Shown here: positions 23,566 through 40,789 of the stretch, piece by piece
Position numbering within the stretch: the stretch's first letter is position 1
How the letters are laid out: each line of letters opens with the position of its first letter
Assembly: GCA_039654915.1 (NCBI GenBank)
Contig: CM077596.1
Location: 78,741,751-78,805,750, forward strand
Reading direction: 5' to 3'
Source of the DNA: Aquilaria yunnanensis
Lineage: Eukaryota > Streptophyta > Magnoliopsida > Malvales > Thymelaeaceae
Length of the DNA: 64,000 bases
Notes under the pieces: model-generated
Databases searched by the model: none
What the model was told of the DNA's origin: nothing
Seen by the model: the letters and a program-made list of their open reading frames with translations, nothing else
Translations under genes and position numbers: made by a program

Positions 23566-26319
23566 TTTGCAAGTCTCAACTCAACTATTTACTCGTAAAT
23601 GATTAGTTATAGGACTAAGTACTTAATTACTACTAGTGCCATTCTTTATTATCTTAAGTGTAAATTTTAAGCGGTTTTCTTAATTGGTAAAATTTCTACC
23701 AATTTGCTGATGGTTAATTGTTGATCTGATCGAATCACATCTACCCGATAGTATTAAGAAGGGAAAGAACAGGGAAAATGGAGGAATATTTAAAGATATG
23801 GGGACTCAAAATTTAGTACGTATCTCATTCTTGCTATATGCATGTAATAGACTTCTTTACGGAGGCGAATTCGTTAATAAAGCTTATGAGAGGAGAAATT
23901 TTGACACTTAACTTTTTTTAGGGCCAAATTTCCCATTAATGTTGTCATTGTGAACAATTTTGCCATTGACCTTTAAATAATAGAAATATTCAGTTGTTCA
24001 GAGAATATTTAATGACACAACTCTTAAACCAGTACTTGAAAGGGTTTTTTTAACCCCTAATTACCTAAAATCTTTCACAATATCCAAATGAGTCAAAACT
24101 CTATATTTGACCATACACTCCATTGATTGTCATCGAGCAACCTTTCATCGCTGCTGTCATCAATTCTTTATTATAAAACTACAATTTAGTCCCACTTGCA
24201 TTAATTGAACTTTTTTTGATTAGGATTTGTTCCAAGGAATATTGTCAAGATATATAGAAAAGTTGGAGCAGCACCTACCGGAAAGAGAGGAAGGTGGTGA
24301 GGGGTACATGAGGTTGCTGAAGTAAAGACAATGGTAAAAATGATATATTAAAAAATGTAAGAAACCAGGTTGTTAGGTTAAAAAAACCTTGAAATTGAAA
24401 CTTACATTGTTCTCATTTTTTTTTTTCATATTTGCTACATAAGTAATTTTAACTGTTGGTGATATATTTGCTCCCAACACAAAATGTTGATGGTAAATTT
24501 GCGCCTTTTGAAAAATTAATGGTAAATTTGCTCGCAAAAAAATGTTCAATAACAAAACTACTCTTCCCATAAACATTAGAATATATATATCAAAGCTTAT
24601 AAATTCGCATATAATATAATGATTGAAAAAAATAGAGGAAAAATTAAAAATGTTTTGATTTAATGTTTATTTTTTTCTATCATTAATTGATCCGCTTCAA
24701 TAAAATATAGAAAAGATGAACGAGATGTTCATGTTATGTAGAATATAAAAAGAAAAAATTTCATTTTAACCTGTAAACTTATATATTTCTTTTCACTTGA
24801 CTCATTGATTTTATCTTGTGCTCAACTAACTCATTAATTTTCTCATACGTTTGAAAAGAAAAGAGAATGACAAAAAAAAAAAAAAATTGAATCCTAGATC
24901 GCAAAATGTCAACATAGAACTTATATCATTCTTATTATTGATGGATAGAAGAGACTAATTCATTTTTTATTAGAGCAAAAAGATAACATTTTTTTGTTTC
25001 AAAAGACACAATAAAAATTATAAGGGTCCAACTAAAGAATTATAGGGATCCAATTACTAAATTATGTATCATTTATTAACATCCTTTTTAAAAAAGGGTT
25101 GCATGTACGCCATGTTTACAATATAGATGGGCCACTGGCTGCATGTGCATTTTTTTTTATTGAAGACCTTTAATATTCTGCAGCCACAGAGTATTCATCC
25201 TTACTTTCAACTTTCAACAACTAGAAGAACGAAGAAACGATATCTTCACATAGGTAAGAGGGTCTTGCTGGCGAGAATATTGACATAATAAAGTTTACAA
25301 ACATTTTTAAATTGCTTCAATGAAACAAAAACTAATGTTTGATTTTTTTCCCCCTCTTTTACTCTCCTATGACTCCTTTTTCTAATTTTCTTAAAAATTT
25401 TCATAAAAAAAAATAGTAAAAAGTTTAAACTGTAGGATCGTATTAATGTCCTATTTTGAATTTACGTTAGCAATTAACATTAAAATCTTAAAAAAATTAT
25501 TTATCTGCAAATTTTTATAAAATTGAAATGCAATTTTCAACTTTTAATATCAACGGTTTGATCATGGATAATAATAAATTATCCAAAAACTTTGATTCTA
25601 ATTACAAAATTATCCCTGTCCTAGGTCGCCAACTTGTTCCAGGACAACGAACGTCGTCAAACAAAAGCCGTTGTTTCCACGAACACACGGGCGCCGGTCA
25701 TTTTGGTACTACTTGCAAGATTGAGAACAACAGAAACATCGTAGCATCTTCCGCCCCTATTTTCCTTCTGATCAACTCCCCTACTGGACTGCTTCCTCCA
25801 CATTTCCTCAAACACGAAACGACCTGCCTCCCCTCAGTCGTCTGCTGAGTTCAACTCCGGTCTTCTTCAATAAACCTGCTAGCTGCTCTGCTGACAATAA
25901 TGCCATCTTTTTGTTTCTAACTTGCTATTATTTCTTTTTCAGAGACTAAAAAAGTAACTTTCGCACACCAAAATTGTACCAGTACTCGTTTCTTCTGCTG
26001 CATAAGACGCTGTACCATCTAAGAAAAATTTGAACTCTCAACAGAAAATTGAACACAGTGCGTGAACTCATCACACTGATTAGAAGTGCTCCACAGCTAT
26101 CTTTTCATACACTGCAAATTAACACTAATTTATGCCTAGTGATATATTAACAGCAAGTGGGAGAAGAAAGGCCCGGGACTTGAAAGTTCAAACTACCATT
26201 TGGATTGATGTGTCATTGTTCACGCTCCATCCCATGAGGATCCAGGACACAGATACTATGATTGGTTGTATACAAAAACAAAGGCTGGAACACCATCTTC
26301 CAGTGGCCATGACGAACAT
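23566..26319. other. Intergenic, no supported gene
   Basis: Contains 3' flank of the C2 gene, then AT-rich DNA. The stretch 23900-24590 has several GGTAAATTTGC / CCATTAAT-type words that recur at 29340-29510, suggesting an old dispersed repeat. A GC-richer patch at 25620-25860 has an open 106-codon frame (25528-25848) with no recognisable domain. A candidate 5' UTR-like stretch with a donor-like GTAAGA lies at 25180-25260, but no gene can be assembled. Confidence 0.4.
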
Positions 26320-28526
26320 CTAGACCGCCTCTTCCCCAATTTTTTGATCCTCGGACTTTAGAATGTTGAACTTGCAGAGAGGGCATGTTGCATTGATGCA
26401 TAACCATTTGTCTATGCAAGTAGAGTGGAAATGGTGATTGCATGGAAGTTCCCGCAGTTCTGCCCCATCTTCATAAGCAGTGAGGCAAATGCAACATTCC
26501 TGCCATGAGGTTTGCAAGTGGTTATGCTATTACGATCAGAAGAAACACCAACTCCTCTAACTTGATAATCTAGTCAACCAACTTTTTGGAAGTGGATATA
26601 GGAAAGACAACGATACTAGTCCAAACAAAGTGCTGAGATTTCAGAAGAGGCCATTTTAATAGCATCATGATACTTACAGAAGCCTCACTGGGAAGAATAC
26701 GTTCAATGGGTGTATCAGCATCACATTGTGTCATTAATCCCCCATACGATTCTAGAACTGCTCCATTTGCTTTTTCAAAATGACTAACACTAAGGAATCT
26801 GTACTTTGGTAGTCGATTGATCTCCTCCTCTGTTGCTCCTTCCTGTTTTCAGATTCAAATTACATCAGGCAGAAAATCTTCAGTGTCTAACTGTATTTTA
26901 AGGCCTGATAGACACATATTAACGAGGCCCAGCCTATCAACGGGTTAGAATTGAGCAACATCCTGAGCTAAACAAAAACACCACATCATCCTTGTTCAAT
27001 TTTTTCTTCAATGGTCAACTAGATAGAACAGTGGACAGAATTGGTACAAAAAAGGAATAGTAGTGCAAAAAAGACTCTACATGCAATCCAAAATACTGAT
27101 GCAAAATTCATTCTTTTCAAACCAGAAGCTTACAAACAGCAGCTGTGGGTTCTCCCTCTAGTTTCAGTGGTCATTGAGTGTGTGTGTGTCTCTCTCTATG
27201 CTCATTAAAATGGTACTTTGGGTACAGACATTTAGCGAGTACAACTGTAGATAAATGCCACCATAACCTTCTTTCACCATTCAGCATTAAAGAAGCAACA
27301 GAATTTTTTCTGCACATATGATGAAATGCTACTTTGAGATTAAAAAAATTTAAAGTGAGACACCAGTAGGTATACAATGATAGATTACTGTGAAGTTCCA
27401 GTAATATGCACCCTAAGTGAATTACCCGATCTCTAAGAGCGTATAAGATCGCCAATATGCATGGGAGACAGCAGCAAACAGCAATACCAACAAGGCATGC
27501 GATGAGAACACACATCATGACGAACACCACATCAAAGGCAAGAAAAGCAACACAGAGCCTGCAGTGACCAGCCACGCATCAGATCAAGTAGAATCAATGG
27601 TAAGACAGAGGTCTCAAGAAGAGAACCACCAACAGATAATCTCAGATGACAAACCAGTAGAGCTGAGGTGAATCGCGCGTCAGGGCTTCACCATCAGCAG
27701 TTACCCAGTAAAAGCCAATGACCCACCAAATGAATGAGAACATTGTGTTCGCAGACTCCAGATGCTTTCCAACACTGACACAATGAGTGCAAACAAGAGT
27801 ATTTGCATAAGAGTAAGTTAGATTTCAAAGCTACACAGTACCTTCTCAGTTTCAGGTATCCAAGCATCCCTAAAAGCAGTTAGGCTCGGGTATACTGCAG
27901 CCACATCATATAAAACAACACTCGGCAGGAACATATGAAACAACATTCAAACAAAAGCTTATATTTTGTAAATAACATGGAAAAGGACCTCACCTTCTTT
28001 CGTTTTCGTATTGAAGGTTCTCTGTAACGAAATCCTCACACTCCCCTGCATTATCCGAAGTCGATTCCCCACCATTTTGAAATCCTAAAAACCCACCTTC
28101 ACGCCTCCTCCTATATTCCAAAATCACACACCCGACATGAAAAAGGCACTGCAGACCATACCCAGCAATCCACAGTCTCAAAGGCACTCCAGGCTTCTCA
28201 TCCACACTCAAACTCAACACAACCAGCGCCACCACCACAAAGGCCAAGTTCCAAAGAACATCGAGCGCGATAATGGGCTTCGAATACGCCCAGTCGCTCT
28301 GACGCTCCTCCAGCTGCTCCGCAGCGTTTTCCCGCACACGGACAGACGGTTCCCGGAGCATCATCCTCCGACTGCTGGCCCGGCGCAGGAGCCTCGCAGC
28401 AGACCCCCGAAATGGAGGACTAGGGCGCCTGAGAAGACGGCGGCTCCGAAACAGGTGGTCGGCGATGGAGTTGGACAGCAGCGGCGTCGTGTCGACCCCT
28501 TCCGAAGGCGCGTTTGCCGGAAACAT
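26320..28526 (-). CDS. Membrane-anchored RING-H2 E3 ubiquitin ligase (At1g12760-like)
   Basis: Six exons on the minus strand: 28526-27994, 27869-27842, 27764-27655, 27558-27426, 26842-26678, 26499-26320; 1149 nt, 382 residues, all GT-AG. Exon 2 is a 28-nt micro-exon. The N-terminus is arginine- and serine-rich ([20 protein letters not shown]). Four hydrophobic segments follow: [49 protein letters not shown], and a cysteine-rich one containing [18 protein letters not shown]. The C-terminal RING-H2 starts at CCIC (residues 325-328) and continues [16 protein letters not shown], then [10 protein letters not shown]. This architecture matches the plant family of multi-pass RING ligases, expected to transfer ubiquitin from an E2 at an endomembrane. 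The substrate is unknown. The gene looks intact. Confidence 0.92.
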
Positions 28527-29560
28527 GTTTCGACCTCACTGCCCTCAAGAATGAAACACTTTATCCGAAAAATTGATAGAAATCGCACTCGGACTTCTGA
28601 ATTTGGAGCGGGATCGATAAAAAATTGAAAAATGTTCAGCGGGTCGATTTTGGATTTTGGTTTTATGGGTGGGAATGGTTGCACTCAGAAAAAAGATCGT
28701 AGTCTCACTTTATCCAGTGACATCATTGCCGAGCTTCTGCTTTCAGGGACGGAAATGAAAAGAAAAAAAGTTGGGGGAATAGAAAGCGACAAAAGATAGG
28801 AGAGTGATGGGTTGCGGAGCCGGTAAGAGGAGAAGCGTACGAGGAGAATTCGAGCGAGGGACAGGGAAGATTAGATTCGGAATTGGAGCAGAGACGAAGG
28901 GATTCTGAATCTCTGATGGAGGATCGACGATGATTGTATTACAATTACCGGGTCCCGAAATCGCGTAGCCTGAGCGTGCATCAGATTTCGGAATGCTTCC
29001 GCACTCGCTGCTGCAAACAAACACGTGTCCAGGTCCATTCCCCGGAGCACGTATTATACTGTTCTAATCTAATCGGATATACATCAAACTAGTTTTAGCC
29101 TCAGATCAAATTATGAAGAAATTATGATTAAATTTAAAATATGAAGCATATAGATATAAAAAAAAATTAAAAACTGGGTTATTACCATGAGAATAAAAAT
29201 TAATGTAATGAAAATTTTTAATAAAATAATAGATTCCTTGAGTCTATTTTAGATGTTAGTATGAGATGATACAAAATTTTACATTCATGCATTGTTTACA
29301 AAAATTTGGATTGAAAAGTGAGAAGAATGGAAAATGTACAAATTTACCATTAACATATTAGTTATAAAGCAATTTTGTCATCAAATTTTTTTTCATCTTA
29401 AATTTATCATTTATCTTTTTTGTTAGATTAATTTTACTACTATCCCTTAAAAATGTTGATGGAAAATTTGTAACAAAAAGAAAAACATCAATAGCAAAAT
29501 CGCACTATAGCCAAAATGATAGTATTAAAATTACTCTAACAGAAACACATGGATGAGAAA
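28527..29560 (-). promoter_or_regulatory. Upstream region of the RING gene
   Basis: Presumed leader and promoter. An ABRE-like element ACACGTGTCC, containing a CACGTG core, lies near 29020. A 93-codon open frame at 29024-28743 has no homology and is probably leader or random. Beyond 29050 the sequence becomes AT-rich intergenic. Confidence 0.35.
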
Positions 29561-30300
29561 CATACAAGTTAGTTCATATACTTATAGATTTTCAGAAACA
29601 TACAATTTAGTCCATATACTTTACAACAATTTATTAAAAGAAGGATTATAGCTACATCAAGGTATTCAAATGATAGATTTTGGTATAGAGTAAATTAGAT
29701 ATAAGACTAAGTATAATTGACTTAGATTGTCCTATTAATGGAAATTACAAAAATAACTCTATTGCCCTAGCCTTGCCCGAATTCAGCTACTTGAACTTGA
29801 CCTTACCTGCAAAACTTTGAAATGGTTATGAGTTAAACTAATTTTATCCGAAATGTAAGAAAACAGATTTATTGTGGAGTATCAGGCTACTAAAACATAC
29901 ATGGGGAAAATAAGAAAAAAGTGAGTATGAGTATTTTAAATATCAGTTCTAGGTGTCTCAACCCTCTAGCGCAGCTGTTGCCAAGGGGTATAGACCTGAC
30001 TGTCACTCCCTTGAATTACCAATTTTGGCTCATATGCCCTTTAGGTTTTGAGAAACCAGCAAGTTACCCATCACACTTTACAATAATTTATTAAGAAAAA
30101 GAACATACTTACGTCAAGACATTCAAATGGTAGACTTTGGCATAGGATAAATCAAACATAAAATTAAGTATAATTGACCGAGCTTGACCCCTACCAATAT
30201 GGATCATTGAATTACTCTATTACCCCTGCTCTTCCAGAACCAAGCCACTTTAACTCGATTTTACCCACAAAGTTTTTGAGAGGCTATGAGTTTAACAAAT
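29560..30300. repeat. Inverted partner of the 2.1-3.0 kb dimer
   Basis: Read in reverse complement, this carries two diverged copies of the same ~460-bp unit found at 2138-3010, in the same head-to-tail order. Shared words include AACTTTGTGGGTAA, AATAGAGTTATTTTTGT and AATACTCATACTCA. Confidence 0.7.
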
Positions 30301-31529
30301 TTCACTGCATCCCACCCCTCATAAATAGTATGAATGAGAAATTTTATAATATGAATGAGAAAATTCTAAGATGTAATAAAGGTAATAATATTAACACACA
30401 TCATAATGCAATTCACTTTTTTTTGTATAATGCAAAATTGGCCAAACTAATTTAAAACAAAAAAAATGTCAACATTAATTTGATGCATTGACTCAACAAA
30501 AAAAGCTAAATTTTGAAAATCAAATAAAAATTTTAGATTGAATTCAAGCGTTTACAATTGAATAAAAAATTAATGCCTTTTACCATTAAGAATAAAAAAC
30601 TATTTTTTATAAGCGATAGAGTATTTTCTATATTTTCTTGAAATGAACTAAATGTTAATAAATGTCAATTTGATTTTATTTTGGAAACAATTAATGTTGA
30701 CGTTCCTATTTATTTTAGAAAAGAATTCAAATTTACAATTATTTGAAAAATTAATTGTTTCCTTTTCATGAAAATTAGTTCTAATTACTTTCGATAATAA
30801 AATATTTCCTCCTAAACAAATTATTCTTGTTACATAAAATATATTGCCTATTAAATTTTTATAATAGAGTCGTAGTATGAAGGTTTTTGAATAAATATTA
30901 AAGATTATGATCTTGTTGCCAAAATTAATATTTTCTTACTAATTGCATTATATGTTTATGATTTTGAAGAGTTTTTCTTTTTTGTGTGAAGTTAATGTGC
31001 AAATTTATGTGAAAAAATTTGCTATAGAAATTTATTTTAAATATGTTAATGTGCTACAGATTGCAAGAAAGACAATGGAATATTGAAAATTTTGTTCCAA
31101 AAAATATTAAGATGGATTTTTTTTTTGTACCAAAATTATAAAATCTTGATATTAATTAGTAAATTAAAAATATGCAAGAAAAGTGTCTTTTACGGTAACA
31201 ACATGAACATTATACATTTATGGGCTTTACATACTTATATTTATTATATGTTAAACTTACTAAATATTGTAATTACAATGTTAAGAATTTATAGGTTTTA
31301 CATAATAAAAACGACACACTTAGAAGATATAAAAAATGAAAAAGTAACATATTATCAAATATAAATAAGAAATTAACATATATTATACAACGTAGATTTT
31401 TTTTCTTTTTTCATGTCTTTGATCAACTCGTCTCTATATCTCTATTTCATCTTCGCATCTTACATGAAATAGCCTTTAAGTTTGTCCCTGAATATGAAAA
31501 TAATGAAAAATCAATACTTTTTTAAAATA

Positions 31530-32530
31530 ATACATATATACATACACACATACATACATGCAAACATACATACACTCATATACATTGAGAAAGAATAAGG
31601 AAAAGAATAAGTCTAAATCCAACACATGAATGATAGAGAATCATGCATAACTTCAATCTTGAAAAATTACATATATATATACTAAAATAGAGTTCCAAAA
31701 TACTGTAGATTTACAGTGATCTATGTTTTTCTTTCTCTGCTTTTTCCTAATAAATTGTATAACCTCTATTTTGGTCTTTATAATTTTCCTTTTTTCCGTT
31801 TTAAGCCCTAAAGTTTTCCATCTAACAAGCAAATAATTAGAGGCAATATGAAAGCAGTAATGTTTACAAGTTTGGGGACTGCACCGTCCAATGAGAAAAA
31901 TTAAAAGGAATTTTTGCACATTTGGTTTCTTTAGCATTTTCTTGCTTAAACCCATTTCAGTCCATGAGTGATCAATTTTTTCCATTACAAGTAGATTAAT
32001 TTTATATGTTTTCCATTTTAGTCCTTTTTCTCTTATTTTATTTTATTTTTATTTTTGTTTGCAAAGTTAATGTTAAACCTTTATTACCCATGGTGTTTCC
32101 ATTGACTCTATTGATTCTAAAACCTTTTTTTTTTAATTTTTGTACAAATACTTAAACATCTATTTTCTATGGGAATATTTTTTGTATCTTTTGAGAAAAA
32201 ACTTTAGTTGTTATGGTTTGTCTTATTTTAGCCATTACTTGAATGGTCTCCAGACTGTACTTGGACTTTTAGATTTAAACGTCCAATTCATTTAATTTTT
32301 TATTACTTTTTTGCTTCTCAATGGTAAAACATTAATTTTAGTTCTTGAAATTCAACTTTTTAACCTATTAATCTTAAAAATTTATCGCATAGAGATTATT
32401 CTAGATTGTAAGTCAACTCCAAATTTCCTTTTTATTTCCATAGAAAAGTTTATTCTATCAATAGTTAAATCAATTTTTAATTACAGGAACTCTAAACTTT
32501 CCTTTCTTCATCTTTAAAATTTATTATTTA

Positions 32531-32569
<39 letters not shown>

Positions 32570-33265
32570 ATTATTATTATATGATACCATAGACTGAAGC
32601 GCTGCAACTCCAGAATTTTTCACTTAGCCTTTTTAGTCCTCATATTTTTTTTTGGACTATTGACCCTCTGATTTGTATTATTAAGTTTCTAAAATATTGT
32701 TATATATCCTCTTAAGCCACAAACTTTTCTTATTTATGATCAAGTGCCCAAAAAATAAATTACCGCCAAAACGCGTGGCTAATGCACCAAGTATGATTTC
32801 TAAATGAAAAGAAGAAATATGCTTACTTTTGTGTAGGTTTTTTAATATTATGATGTGTTAATATATATAGAGAAAAATGTATAGGTAGCAAAACATATGA
32901 CTAATAAAATAAACAAAGTATTTTTTATAGAAGTTATATATTTAAAATATTAAGTTTCCAAATTCAATTGATATGTAAAAATTTCAAAATTAATACATAG
33001 TTGGCTTTCTTTTTAAATACCGTGGTAATTAAAATATCATAGCTTACTTTCCTTTCAAATGTGTATGTGGCCTTGATAAAATCCACCGGTGAAAAGTGAC
33101 AGAAAATTGCTTAACATTTAGGAGCAAAAGTGAAAAGTTTGTGGAAAAGATGGCACATGACATTATAATGTGAAATACACAAATACACATAAGACAGGAT
33201 TAAGGAAAAGTTTCTTCTAGCCCTTGAAATGATTCTACATTAGTATATAATAATAAATTAAGGAT
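31530..33265. repeat. Inverted partner of the 420-1060 repeat, with an insertion
   Basis: The outer parts (31530-31680 and about 32790-33265) match 1060-890 and 890-480 in reverse complement. The intervening ~1.1 kb (about 31680-32785) is absent from the left copy, so it was either inserted here or lost there. It contains no recognisable gene, only an ATT microsatellite and T-rich DNA. No clear terminal repeats were seen for it. Confidence 0.6.
32531..32568. repeat. ATT microsatellite
   Basis: Run of ATT trinucleotides, about 12 units, inside the insertion that distinguishes the two inverted repeat copies. Confidence 0.9.
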
Positions 33266-34052
33266 GTGGATGAGTTGGGTTTGGGTCAGATGATGGTAAT
33301 CTCACATTCAATTCGTTATGTCAAATGTTCAACATGTATCTTTCCTATCACCCATTGGGTGGACATGTTTTACAACCATATCCTACCTACTTTCAAATAG
33401 GTTAGATCAGATAAAATTTATTCACTCACCACACTTCTATAAGTACAAATGTCCTCATGCTTTTGATGTCAGCTTTTGGACTAAGCAAACACAAATTAAA
33501 GCAACTATAATATATAGGTATCAGATAATATAAATTTAAGTGCAAATTTTTAACAAAAAATGTATCAAATTTAACAAATCTCAGTATCTAAAAATAATGT
33601 ACAATCTAATAAAACAAACACACATGGGTTGAAAATGGGGGCGGTGGAGTCCAAACCCACATCCTACTTAAACCAAACTAGTGAGAAGGAAAAAAAATTC
33701 TACATCCAACCCATATTTATTCATTTGAGAAAAAAAAAAACTAACCCATTTAGTCAGATGTAGCCGAATCCCATCGAGCATGAATATACGTTGCCGTTAC
33801 CATATCAATTAAAACTTTACAAGAATAAAGATATTTTTTAATATATTTTTTTAAAATGATGTAGTTTTATTAATTTTTTTTACTTAGTATGATAAACACT
33901 CGTAAAATTTGACTACTTTATAAATATAAAAATTTATTCGAATGATTAATAATTAGATGAGGGTGTAACTTTCAACTAATATCAATTTTAGGCAAAACAA
34001 AATTCATAAAAATAGAAATAATATATTATTTTTAATAGAAAAGTACTGTTTT
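33266..34052. other. Intergenic, no supported gene
   Basis: AT-rich, with short ORFs only. A TGGGTTGGATGT-like theme around 33350 and 33700 is reminiscent of common plant repeats, but no ends could be defined. Confidence 0.4.
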
Positions 34053-34060
34053 TGGATACA

Positions 34061-34434
34061 TATGGATGAAAAATGAACAAACAGCTTGAATTCGGCTCGG
34101 TTTAAAACTCGTTCGTGACTTGATCGAAAAGTTTATCAAGCCAGGCTTGAATAAAATTTAAAGTTCGATATACAATTCAAACAAAGCTCGATATACAATT
34201 CAAATAAAGGTTGATTTGCTTACTACTCGATTCGACTCGGTCTAATTTTAGATTTTCTCATTAATCTAAACGAACAGCTCAAATTCGGCTTAAGCTCGAT
34301 TGGATAAAAGCTCATTCGCAGCTCATTCATAATGTTTTGAATTCAAACAAGAACAAATATTAAGCTCGATAAATTATTCAAGTAAAACATGATCAGCCTA
34401 CTACTTAGCTCAACTTGACTCGTTTTCAGCCCTA
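34061..34434. mobile_element. Short hAT-type MITE
   Basis: A 374-bp element with terminal inverted repeats TATGGATGAAAAATGA (left) and TAGGGCTGAAAACGA (right, read inward). It is flanked by an 8-bp duplication TGGATACA / CGGATATA (6 of 8). Interior words such as AGCTCGA and TTCGGCTCGG are typical of plant hAT MITEs. No ORF. Confidence 0.75.
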
Positions 34435-34745
34435 CGGATATAGAATCAACCAAATACAGCTAGTTTAAAAACTAGGGCACAATAAAAGTCTATTTTGACA
34501 AGAGCTTTTATAATTAATGTGATTTGAATAATTCTTTAAAATATAGAGAATAAATCGTTAAAACTAAAAAATATTCTCCTATAATTTTTGTAAAATATTA
34601 AAACTAATAGCTAATGCTAATATAAAACAAAATAAAAATTTCATATACTTATCAAAACTTGCCAAGGCCTGTCAATTAGAAAGCCCTCTAGCCATTTAGG
34701 TGTTTGACCAGAACTTTATTTCTTGGGAAGTCTTTTATAGTGAGA

Positions 34746-35285
34746 TTAAAGGAGCAGTACTTGGACAAAATTAAAAAAATTGAAAAGATTGATTATATTC
34801 GGATAAAATAATTTAGTTTCTTTTCTAATTTGGTCGGTTTGGATTAAAACCAAATTTCATATTCAGTTATCAAATCAATTATTAGATCATAGATCGACTT
34901 AAAACCGAATAGTAATAAATATTTTACCATTACCCATAATGACCATATATATATAAAGTTATTTCCTACTAATTTTTTACCATTATCTATATCGACTCTA
35001 CATATATAAAATGATTTGCTACTAATTTTGGACAATTTGTTGTTGATCTTTCTTTAATTTTTTGTATAAGAGGTAAAAATCTTAATTTTTGTTTTATTTT
35101 TTTTTATTTACTACATATCTAGGCTTTAGAAAGAAAATCAAATAAATTGAAATATAATTTGGACGGTTTGAATTAGTTCCGACATATAATTCGAATAATT
35201 TGGATATATTTTGTAAAAACTGAAAATTGATCAAATCATTATGTTTGAATTGGTTTTAAATCGAACCAATCGAATACTCACTCCT
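34746..35285. mobile_element. hAT-type MITE, copy 2
   Basis: A 540-bp relative of 4019-4576. It is flanked by an 8-bp repeat TAGTGAGA (34738-34745) / AAGTGAGA (35286-35293), 7 of 8 identical. Its right end reads AGGAGTGAGTATTCG inward, comparable with the GTGTGAGCATTTGG end of copy 1. Confidence 0.78.
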
Positions 35286-35534
35286 AAGTGAGACTCTTGC
35301 GTTGGGTTGGATAAAAATGAATCATGATTCACGGATTGTTTCCATATCAAGGAGAACCATGATTTTTGGGTTGATTCATATATTTATATATGAACATGTA
35401 CATACAAATTATGATATTTCTAAATAGCTCATATACTATTATACTAAAAACATGTACATTTAAAAGTAGATTAATTTGTGCATTATGTGCGAATATTTAT
35501 AAAACTGGTAATGGATAGAGAGATAAATAAATAA

Positions 35535-35562
<28 letters not shown>
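35535..35562. repeat. CATA microsatellite
   Basis: ACAT/CATA tetranucleotide run of about seven units followed by an AT run, in intergenic DNA between the MITE and the kinase gene 3' end. Confidence 0.85.
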
Positions 35563-35569
<7 letters not shown>

Positions 35570-36105
35570 CACTAAAGTTGACAAAACCAAAATCATGATT
35601 CTTTTTCTATTCAATTCTCAATCTCAGGTGGAATTAGTTTCTTTTAAAACCAAGCTGGTTTGATTCCACTAAAAAATCAAATTACCTTGTACCAAGCTCA
35701 CCCTACTTGACACGTATAAGAAAAAACTAAACCGTGCCAGCGTCTCACAGCCATGAAACGACAAAAAGCCGAAGACTACTACGAATTATTTTTTCCTTTT
35801 CAACACTGAAGTTAAAATGTTATACATTGGAAGACACCTAATCAAGATACAAAACGAGGAACGCTCATAAACTATAGTACAGTGTACCAAAAACCAATTT
35901 TTCAGTAGCGGAAAAATGTTTTCTTCTTGCCCAAACAACGCCCCAGTCACATAAGACCTACCCTCTCCCAGCATGCCAATCACCAGAAGCCATTCACGTT
36001 TCACCGAAAAATCACCTCATCTCTGCTGTGCAGCTTGCCTGGGCAAACCCATTCACTCAAAAGCATTGTTTACGTGTGCCATTTCACCATCCCTTGACTG
36101 CAACA
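35563..36105 (-). other. 3' flank and probable 3' UTR of the GSK3-like gene
   Basis: The composition becomes less AT-rich from about 35720. The stretch up to the stop codon at 36106 is the likely 3' UTR. A 72-codon open frame (35786-36004) has no recognisable content. No polyadenylation signal was identified with confidence. Confidence 0.4.
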
Positions 36106-39806
<3,701 letters not shown>

Positions 39807-40444
39807 GATTCTCTATCCGAACCCTAAATTCAAAGGAAAAGGAAAAAGAGACCAAATTTTCGCTTCACGAGAAGAGAGAGAACTACGCTGTCTCTCCCTC
39901 TCTCTCCCTCTCTCTCCCTCCGGGGTCGTAAACCAGTTCGAAATAACAAAACGTTTCTATTAAAATAAAAACCTGAGAGAGACCCCACACGAAAAAACGT
40001 ACCGTTCTCTAAAAACAGGAAACAAAAATTAACGTAAGATATTTATTTTTCTCGATCCCCCGCCATTAACAGCCTCCAGGTGTCTCTATTTTTCTCTTCT
40101 TTTCCATTTTCTTTTTTGCAGTCAGATTTTTCGTGGTCAAAGGTCGATCGAGCCCAACCCAATCATTTTCCAGCCCTATTTTTCGTACCTCAGTCAAACT
40201 GAGGTTTTCCACCGTTCGTTCATCTAAGCGATTATCCAACGGCACAAGAATGTTATATTTTGGTACCAAAATAGCCTCGCCCTTGATGTTAAACTATGGT
40301 ACGAGGGGCTCAAAGATCGATTCCTGTGGAATATTCGGAGCTTTGACCGTTGACCGATTTGGCAGTTAAACATTGAAATAGGTAGGACCCGAATGGTATT
40401 AGTACTACAAGGTTTCTATTAATTCAGGGAATACCCTCTTTACA
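39807..40444 (-). promoter_or_regulatory. Leader and promoter region of the GSK3-like gene
   Basis: Presumed 5' UTR starting just above the ATG at 39806 and including the decamer repeat at 39891-39920. Upstream sequence to 40444 shows no gene. The long open frames at 40066-40369 on both strands have no recognisable content. Confidence 0.45.
39891..39920 (-). repeat. Decamer repeat in 5' leader of the GSK3-like gene
   Basis: Three perfect copies of TCTCTCCCTC (plus strand), which read as GA-rich GAGGGAGAGA in the minus-strand transcript. It lies 85-115 bp upstream of the start codon, in the probable 5' UTR. GA-rich tracts of this sort are common in plant leaders. Confidence 0.85.
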
Positions 40445-40789
40445 ACTAAATTGTGCCTGTGATCTCTAATATTTTATTATTGTATTAATTTAGATTTGAT
40501 CATCAAAATTTTACACAGAACATTCCAAATTTTATTTAAATATTTTATTTTATACATTTTGTTAATTTGAGACATTAAGTTAGAAAAGAAAGAGAGTTAA
40601 AAACCTAGTTGTTAACCCTTGAATATTTTATCTTTGTCTTGTGAACACTGAAATTTTATTATCTAACAATTGAACCATCATATTCATAACCCGTGACACT
40701 TTCATCACTTTTCAGATACCACTGTTCATAAAAGTCACCAATTGATAACTTGGTTTTATAGTGTTAAGACCATATAACAAAAACCCTAT

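Noticed and set aside
25528..25848. 106-codon plus-strand open frame
   Set aside because: Composition is higher in GC, but the peptide shows no domain and no supporting splice structure. No gene called.
28137..28628. Open frame of 163 codons on the plus strand
   Set aside because: Antisense to exon 1 of the RING gene, with no recognisable domain.
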